Source: CAZIDL01 sp964537825 (GTDB lineage: Bacteria > Bacteroidota > Bacteroidia > Flavobacteriales_D > CAYVSK01). From it: a stretch of DNA of 10,335 nt. The stretch's first letter is position 1. Each line of letters starts with the position of its first letter. Below the pieces are notes generated by a model, which saw only the letters and a program-made list of their open reading frames with translations, was not told the origin of the DNA and searched no databases. Location of the stretch: the NCBI GenBank assembly GCA_964537825.1, contig CAZIDL010000072.1, forward strand, positions 1 to 10,335. Reading direction: 5' to 3'. The position numbers were made by a program, and so were the translations under genes. This document shows, piece by piece, positions 6,689 to 10,335 of this stretch.

Positions 6689-6859
6689 AGAGGATCGGTT
6701 GAGCGTGCGTATCGGCAGAACTTCAAAGGAGCAAAAAGCAATCCCTCGACAACCCAAGACCCCATCCTTGCCCTAAAGTGAGGGGCGAAATTCCCTTCTT
6801 GCCATCCCATCAACCCAAGAAAACCCCTTAAAGATCGCACGATCCCGCATCATTCCCCG

Positions 6860-6867
6860 GAACTTTG
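6860..6867 (+). promoter_or_regulatory. Candidate -7 element GAACTTTG directly before the helicase start
   Basis: GAACTTTG matches TAnnTTTG except for the first base and ends only four bases before the ATG at 6872. If used, transcription would start at or next to the start codon, giving a leaderless or nearly leaderless message. No clear -33 element is visible upstream. Confidence 0.35.
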
Positions 6868-6871
6868 CAGA

Positions 6872-8350
6872 ATGAATACGGAAGCCACACGCAAGACCTT
6901 TGAAGATGCAGGACTATCCAGCCCCCTTCTGAAGGCCATCCAAAAGCTCGGCTTCGAAAGCCCGAGCGCCATCCAACAGGAAGCCATCCATCCCCTTATC
7001 AACGAGGACCGGGATCTGATCGGACTCGCCCAAACGGGCACGGGTAAAACCGCTGCGTTCGGACTTCCCCTCCTTCAACGCATCGATCCTTCCGATCAAA
7101 GCACGCAAGCCCTCATCCTTGCCCCCACGCGTGAGCTATGTCGCCAAACAGGGGAACAGCTCCAAGCCCTGAACGAATTCCAGGAACGGGTGAGCTTCCT
7201 CCCTGTCTATGGAGGTGCCAGCATCTCCGAGCAGATCAAAGCTCTTCGAAAGCCCCAACACATTCTCATCGCCACCCCAGGACGCTTGATCGACCTGATC
7301 GAACGAGGGGCGGTGGATCTGCAAGACCTCCGTTGGCTCGTCCTCGACGAGGCTGATGAAATGCTCGATATGGGGTTCAAGGACGAACTCGACCGGATCC
7401 TCTCCTATACTCCCGACGCAAAAAGGACCTGGCTTTTCTCAGCCACAATGCCCCCGCCGATCCGGAAGATCGTGAAAAAGTACATGAGGGACCCCATCGA
7501 GGTCCACGGCCAAAGCAAGCACGAGGTGAACGAGGACATCGAGCACCGTTATGCCCTCGTCAAACCTTCCGATCGGGCAGAAGCCTTGTCCCGTTTCGTC
7601 GACAAGGAACCCTATATGAGGGCCCTGGTCTTTTGCAGAACGCGCAGGGAAACGCGGGACATGGCAAGCAAACTCGGGAAGAAGGGGTATCGGGCGGACG
7701 CCTTGAGCGGAGACCTTTCGCAGGGACAGCGGGATCGCGTGATGGAACGCTTTCGCTCGAACGAGCTTCAATTGTTGGTAGCGACCGACGTGGCTGCAAG
7801 AGGGATCGACGTGAACGACCTCACCCACGTTTTCCAATTCGAACTTCCGGAAGAGATCGCTTTCTACACCCATCGAAGCGGACGAACAGCACGAGCAGGG
7901 AAGAAAGGCACCTCGATCCTCCTTCTCGATAACCGCGATCAAGACAAGCTCAAAAGGGCCGAAAAAAGCCTCGGGATCCGCTTCGACCACGTCCCCGTAC
8001 CGAATTTTAGGGATATCCAAGAAAAACGCGTAGAGAACTGGACCGAGCAGGTCCGCAACGATGGGGAGCGAGGAGCGGACCCCGTTCTTCTCGATAAAGC
8101 CCTGGAGCGTTTCAAAGACCTCTCCAAAGAGGAACTCATCGCTAAACTCCTGGAAGAAGAGCTCAGGAAAATGGGAAAAGCGAGCGAGAAGGATCTGAAT
8201 CAGTCCCCTGAAACTCCCAAAAAAGCCAAAAAAGCGTTCGGCAAGAACGGCAAAAGACCCTTCCATAAGCGGAAGAACGGGAACGGGAAAGAGCAAGGAA
8301 AGAAAGGGAAACGCCCGCGGAAACAGTTCTCGGGTAAAAGCCGCTTTTGA
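6872..8350 (+). CDS. DEAD-box ATP-dependent RNA helicase with basic C-terminal tail
   Basis: This 492-residue protein has the complete DEAD-box core. It shows the Q-motif region from F10 (FEDAGLSSPLLKAI...Q), motif I AQTGTGKT (53-60), PTREL (85-89), TPGRL (135-139), motif II DEAD (159-162), motif III SAT (190-192), ARGID and motif VI HRSGRTAR (334-341). It unwinds short RNA duplexes with ATP, probably in ribosome assembly, mRNA turnover or cold adaptation. The region after about 370 lacks the DbpA/DeaD RNA-binding domain as far as I can see. It ends instead in a lysine/arginine/glycine-rich tail (from about 445) likely to bind RNA without sequence preference. That makes it RhlE/CshA-like rather than DeaD or DbpA. 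The start fits the family. It is a single gene, divergent from the acyl-CoA synthetase. Confidence 0.96.
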   Translation: MNTEATRKTFEDAGLSSPLLKAIQKLGFESPSAIQQEAIHPLINEDRDLIGLAQTGTGKTAAFGLPLLQRIDPSDQSTQALILAPTRELCRQTGEQLQALNEFQERVSFLPVYGGASISEQIKALRKPQHILIATPGRLIDLIERGAVDLQDLRWLVLDEADEMLDMGFKDELDRILSYTPDAKRTWLFSATMPPPIRKIVKKYMRDPIEVHGQSKHEVNEDIEHRYALVKPSDRAEALSRFVDKEPYMRALVFCRTRRETRDMASKLGKKGYRADALSGDLSQGQRDRVMERFRSNELQLLVATDVAARGIDVNDLTHVFQFELPEEIAFYTHRSGRTARAGKKGTSILLLDNRDQDKLKRAEKSLGIRFDHVPVPNFRDIQEKRVENWTEQVRNDGERGADPVLLDKALERFKDLSKEELIAKLLEEELRKMGKASEKDLNQSPETPKKAKKAFGKNGKRPFHKRKNGNGKEQGKKGKRPRKQFSGKSRF

Positions 8351-8406
8351 TCGAATGAGCTAATATCCCCTCGAGGTATCAAAACCCCTCCCTTTCCTTC
8401 TTAAAC

Positions 8407-8430
8407 CTTTTAGCTAAAAGAGAATTTTTT
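8407..8430 (+). terminator. Weak terminator candidate after the helicase gene
   Basis: The perfect palindrome CTTTTAGCTAAAAG (8407-8420) is followed by a run of six T (8425-8430). The stem is short and AT-rich with a tight loop, so it is a poor intrinsic terminator. It is the only candidate in the first 100 bases after the helicase stop. Confidence 0.3.
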
Positions 8431-8444
8431 GCTGAATTCTTTGG

Positions 8445-8687
8445 TCAGTTTATGATCAGTTTTTGAATCTCTTTGAACTGACCTCGGGTCTCTTTCTGAA
8501 CGATCAGCTTCCGTAACATGCTGATCTCCGTGCTCGCCTTATCCACAGCGGCCTTTTCTTGCTCCCGTAGTCCTCGAGGAGCTTCGTACGGTCCCAAATG
8601 AGCATCATGGCCAGTATTAAGGGCCCTTATAATGAAATAGACCAAAAAAAGGTTACTTGCATAATCCAATGGGAAATTGCCCTGCAC
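8445..8687 (-). pseudogene. Small ORF or gene remnant with helical C-terminus
   Basis: This 80-codon frame opens with GTG directly after an in-frame TAG and has no ribosome-binding site. Its N-terminal half is compositionally odd. Its last 35-40 residues (REQEKAAVDKASTEIS, then MLRKLIVQKE) look like a real charged helix with plausible codon use. A second frame has ATG-ATG at about 8610 (MMLIWDRTKLLED) and dies after 34 codons, so a frameshifted remnant is possible. I recognise no family. It may be the 3' end of a decayed gene, or not coding at all. Confidence 0.25.
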
Positions 8688-8745
8688 GAACCCCTAGCTC
8701 GGAGGGGCCTGGCCGGGCTTGAACCTCCCTCCCTTAGAACGGGGG

Positions 8746-9351
8746 TCAAAAAAGGACCGGGATCATTCCCGCTGCATTCATCTGCCACTCTTTGATCGCC
8801 TCGATCGGATAAAGGAGCATGAGAACGTTGAGAAGGAACCCATCGCGGATCACGTAAAGGGTCATCGCTTCGAAGCCGAGAAAAAGCACGATCGTTAGCC
8901 AGACCGGTTGCTTACGTGCCATGATGAAGCCGAAGACCATGGCCAAAAGGTCCATCGTCGAGTTGATGACCGTATCACCCACGAATTCCGTGGACATGGT
9001 ATTATCCCGGTAATAGTCGATCACGAAGGGGGTGTTCTCCACGACCTCCCAGGCCCCTTCCACGATGATCGCCAGGATGGCCCAGAAAAGCACCGAGCGC
9101 CTGGGGAAAAGGAAGCGTGCGATCATGTAGAAAAGAAAACCGTGGATGATGTGGCTGAAGACGTACCAGTCGAAGAGGTGCTGCGAGACCTGAGGGGAGA
9201 AGACATCCCCCTGCCAGAACTTCACGAAACCGCAGGTGCAGATCACCGGTCGATCCATAAGGATCAGGACCAATGGGACCAAAAGGATCAGCACGATGCT
9301 GGCGATCCATTGCGGACGGGTGCTGGGACGCTTTTCGAAAAGACTGCGCAT
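8746..9351 (-). CDS. DUF2585/UPF0314 family membrane protein
   Basis: This 201-residue integral membrane protein matches my recollection of the UPF0314 (DUF2585) family, best known from Alphaproteobacteria, by its ordered motifs. They are a short C38-x-C40-GFVKFW segment, SQHLFDWYVFSHIIHGFLFY (56-75), EGAWEVVENTPFVIDYYR (98-115), GDTVINS (125-131), and YVIRDGFLLN with NVLMLLYPIEAI near the end. Hydrophobic stretches at about 15-32, 66-82, 86-99, 132-145, 149-165 and 172-182 suggest five or six membrane segments. Function is unknown. Histidines, acids and asparagines conserved next to the membrane hint at an enzyme or ion-binding role. Length is normal for the family. It is monocistronic as far as visible; an inverted repeat and a -7-like CATATTTG precede it. 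The call rests on motif recall and was not searched. Confidence 0.85.
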   Translation of the reverse strand: MRSLFEKRPSTRPQWIASIVLILLVPLVLILMDRPVICTCGFVKFWQGDVFSPQVSQHLFDWYVFSHIIHGFLFYMIARFLFPRRSVLFWAILAIIVEGAWEVVENTPFVIDYYRDNTMSTEFVGDTVINSTMDLLAMVFGFIMARKQPVWLTIVLFLGFEAMTLYVIRDGFLLNVLMLLYPIEAIKEWQMNAAGMIPVLF

Positions 9352-9558
9352 CCTTTTGAGCTTGAGTTCGGAAGCTCAAATATGGGGGATCGAGCGCAGG
9401 ATGAAAGGGAGCGGACCTGTCGAAAAACGCAGTGAACGCTGAGGGCGCGGACCGTATGCTGCCAGACCCCTAGCGGAAGTCAACCTCGGGGATCGGTCCG
9501 CTATCACCGCGACCATAGCCGTTCGAACCGATGGACAAGAAGGAAAAGGGACCTGCCC
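9352..9558. other. 207-base structured gap between DUF2585 and amidohydrolase genes
   Basis: Besides the promoter and leader structure next to 9351, the gap contains GCGGACC as a direct repeat (9411-9417 and 9447-9453). A perfect 8-base inverted pair GCGGACCG (9447-9454)/CGGTCCGC (9494-9501) encloses smaller GACCCC/GGGGATC complementarity, which could fold into one extended stem. A 22-codon minus-strand frame (9538-9470) starting TTG sits across it. No T-tract follows, so it is not a standard terminator. A structured leader or small RNA is possible, as is chance. Confidence 0.35.
9356..9384 (-). promoter_or_regulatory. Candidate promoter and leader hairpin of the DUF2585 gene
   Basis: Read on the minus strand, CATATTTG (9384-9377) fits the Bacteroidota -7 consensus at seven of eight positions, with TTTC 18 bases upstream in place of TTTG. 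Overlapping it, TTGAGCTT and AAGCTCAA form a perfect 8-base inverted repeat (9356-9363 with 9372-9379, 8-base loop) that ends five bases before the ATG. The repeat could be an operator or a hairpin sequestering the start. Confidence 0.45.
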
Positions 9559-10335
9559 TTAGAATTCCTCTTCCCCGTGCACGCACGCTCCCCCGATAAA
9601 GGTCGCGATCACTTGCTCCTCGGTCCGCACCTCCTCCATCGGGACCTTTTCCAGATCAGGTCCCACGACCGTAAAGTCAGCCATCTTCCCCTTTTCAAGG
9701 GTTCCTCGGCTTTTCTCCTCTTTGGCTGCCATCGCGGCCCAAATGGTCATCCCCTTTAAGGTCTGACGCCGGGTCAGGGCCTGATCGGGCATAAAAGCTC
9801 CTTCCGGCTCCCCTTGCTCGTTCTTCCGGGCCACAGCAGCATAGAAGGTCTCCATCGGATCGATGTCCTCCACCGGGAAATCCGTACCGAGTGCGATCAA
9901 TCCGTTCTGTTCCAAAAGCTCCTTGTAAGCGTAAGCATGTTCAAGGCGTTCCGCTCCGAGCCGATCCTCGGCCCAATCCATATCGGTCGTGGCGTGCGTG
10001 GGCTGTACAGAAGGGATCACGCTGTATTTCCCGAACTTGCCAAGATCCTTCGGATGCACCACTTGTGCATGCTCGATACGCCACCGCTTATCGTTCCCGG
10101 GCTCCAGCACATCGCTATAGACGTCAAGCACGAGACGGTTGGCACTATCTCCGATGCAGTGAGTGGCCATCTGGAAAGGGCTTTCAGCGATCCGTTCGGC
10201 CCATCCTTGGAACCATTCCTTCGAATGCTTCTGGACCCCGTATTCCATCTTTTCGATGATATCGGAGTAAGGCTCGAGCAGGAGTGCTCCCCGAGACCCG
10301 AGGGCCCCGTCCATATAGAACTTGAACGCGTTCAC
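9559..10335 (-). CDS. YtcJ-like amidohydrolase, C-terminal part (N-terminus cut by window edge)
   Basis: The visible 258 residues are the C-terminal half of an amidohydrolase-superfamily (Amidohydro_3) enzyme. The frame runs off the right edge; the GTG there is an internal valine, not a start. Motifs match the YtcJ/NfdA group: KFYMDGALGSRGA near the edge, ATHCIGDSAN (visible-fragment H59), WRIEHAQ (H89), SVQPTHATTDM, and LGTDFPVEDIDP (D152, the expected catalytic aspartate). A C-terminal composite domain includes TIWAAMAA, SRGTLEKGKMADFTVV. Such enzymes hydrolyse amide or related C-N bonds using bound metal. The substrate cannot be told from this part, and an N-terminal signal peptide or lipobox, common in Bacteroidota members, would lie outside the window. 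The stop TAA (9559-9561) gives a normal C-terminus. Confidence 0.92.
   Translation of the reverse strand: MNAFKFYMDGALGSRGALLLEPYSDIIEKMEYGVQKHSKEWFQGWAERIAESPFQMATHCIGDSANRLVLDVYSDVLEPGNDKRWRIEHAQVVHPKDLGKFGKYSVIPSVQPTHATTDMDWAEDRLGAERLEHAYAYKELLEQNGLIALGTDFPVEDIDPMETFYAAVARKNEQGEPEGAFMPDQALTRRQTLKGMTIWAAMAAKEEKSRGTLEKGKMADFTVVGPDLEKVPMEEVRTEEQVIATFIGGACVHGEEEF

Larger units (their letters stand above)
8351..8745. other. 395-base stretch between helicase and DUF2585 gene, no convincing gene
   Basis: It holds a weak terminator candidate (8407-8430), an 8-base inverted repeat GGTCAGTT (8443-8450)/AACTGACC (8476-8483), a doubtful minus-strand ORF (8445-8687), the perfect 12-base palindrome TAAGGGCCCTTA (8618-8629) and a CCCCT/AGGGG hairpin (8691-8707). 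The segment around 8708-8742 looks slightly like the 3' half of a tRNA on the minus strand but does not fold. The stretch reads as decayed or intergenic DNA. Confidence 0.5.

Noticed and set aside
4820..6781. Two plus-strand frames (4820-5629 and 5951-6781) opposite the acyl-CoA synthetase
   Set aside because: They are antisense shadows of a well-supported gene and resemble no family.
7439..8296. Minus-strand frame of 285 codons opposite the helicase
   Set aside because: It is antisense to helicase motifs III to VI. Composition follows from the complementary codons.
8708..8745. tRNA-like 3' half on the minus strand (CGTTCTAAGG and GGTTCAAGCCC segments)
   Set aside because: The putative T-stem does not pair, the variable region would be missing, no 5' half is present and no CCA is placed correctly. 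At most it is a remnant, possibly chance.
1..10335. Search for CRISPR arrays, insertion sequences, integrases, toxin-antitoxin or phage genes
   Set aside because: No regularly spaced repeats, transposase or integrase motifs, or paired small toxin/antitoxin frames were seen.

Overview
The window looks like a chromosomal segment of a free-living member of the Bacteroidota, probably Flavobacteriia-like. Several signs point there: short lipoprotein signal peptides with acidic or apolar residues after the lipobox cysteine, near-absence of Shine-Dalgarno sequences, candidate -7 elements of the TAnnTTTG type near several starts, and protein sequences typical of that phylum. Base composition is moderately high in GC in the enzyme genes. 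It is visibly lower in the sigma-factor and lipoprotein segment (about 2200-2870). The taxonomic call is an inference from style, not from a marker gene.

Layout. Positions 1-1955 (minus, cut by the left edge) encode most of a two-domain beta-oxidation enzyme, a 3-hydroxyacyl-CoA dehydrogenase followed by an enoyl-CoA hydratase domain (FadN-type order). Its upstream region (1956-2251) carries a large imperfect inverted repeat and smaller palindromes. On the plus strand follow a small divergent ECF-type sigma factor (2252-2755), a cysteine-rich lipoprotein with an acidic tether (2865-3401), a strong hairpin terminator (3408-3447), and two tandem paralogous thioredoxin-fold lipoproteins (3481-4188 and 4198-4839). 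One paralog keeps WCxxC and the other has lost it. Next comes a convergent long-chain acyl-CoA synthetase (4841-6643, minus), only one base from the end of the second thioredoxin-like gene. It is divergent from a DEAD-box RNA helicase (6872-8350, plus). A 395-base stretch (8351-8745) holds at most a doubtful small ORF. Positions 8746-9351 (minus) encode a DUF2585/UPF0314 membrane protein. A 207-base structured gap precedes the 3' part of a YtcJ-like amidohydrolase (9559-10335, minus, cut by the right edge).

How it fits together. The acyl-CoA synthetase and the dehydrogenase/hydratase are two steps of fatty-acid activation and beta-oxidation, but they sit on either side of the sigma/lipoprotein cluster and are not one operon. 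The sigma factor has no visible anti-sigma partner. It lies upstream of three envelope lipoproteins, two with a thioredoxin fold and one with a cysteine cluster, which makes a small envelope thiol-related module conceivable. The link is positional only. Nothing here is a recognisable defence system, phage, insertion sequence, CRISPR array, rRNA or functional tRNA. The least-described items are the sigma/lipoprotein cluster with its degenerate thioredoxin paralog, the inverted-repeat element at 1972-2116, and the structured gap at 9352-9558.
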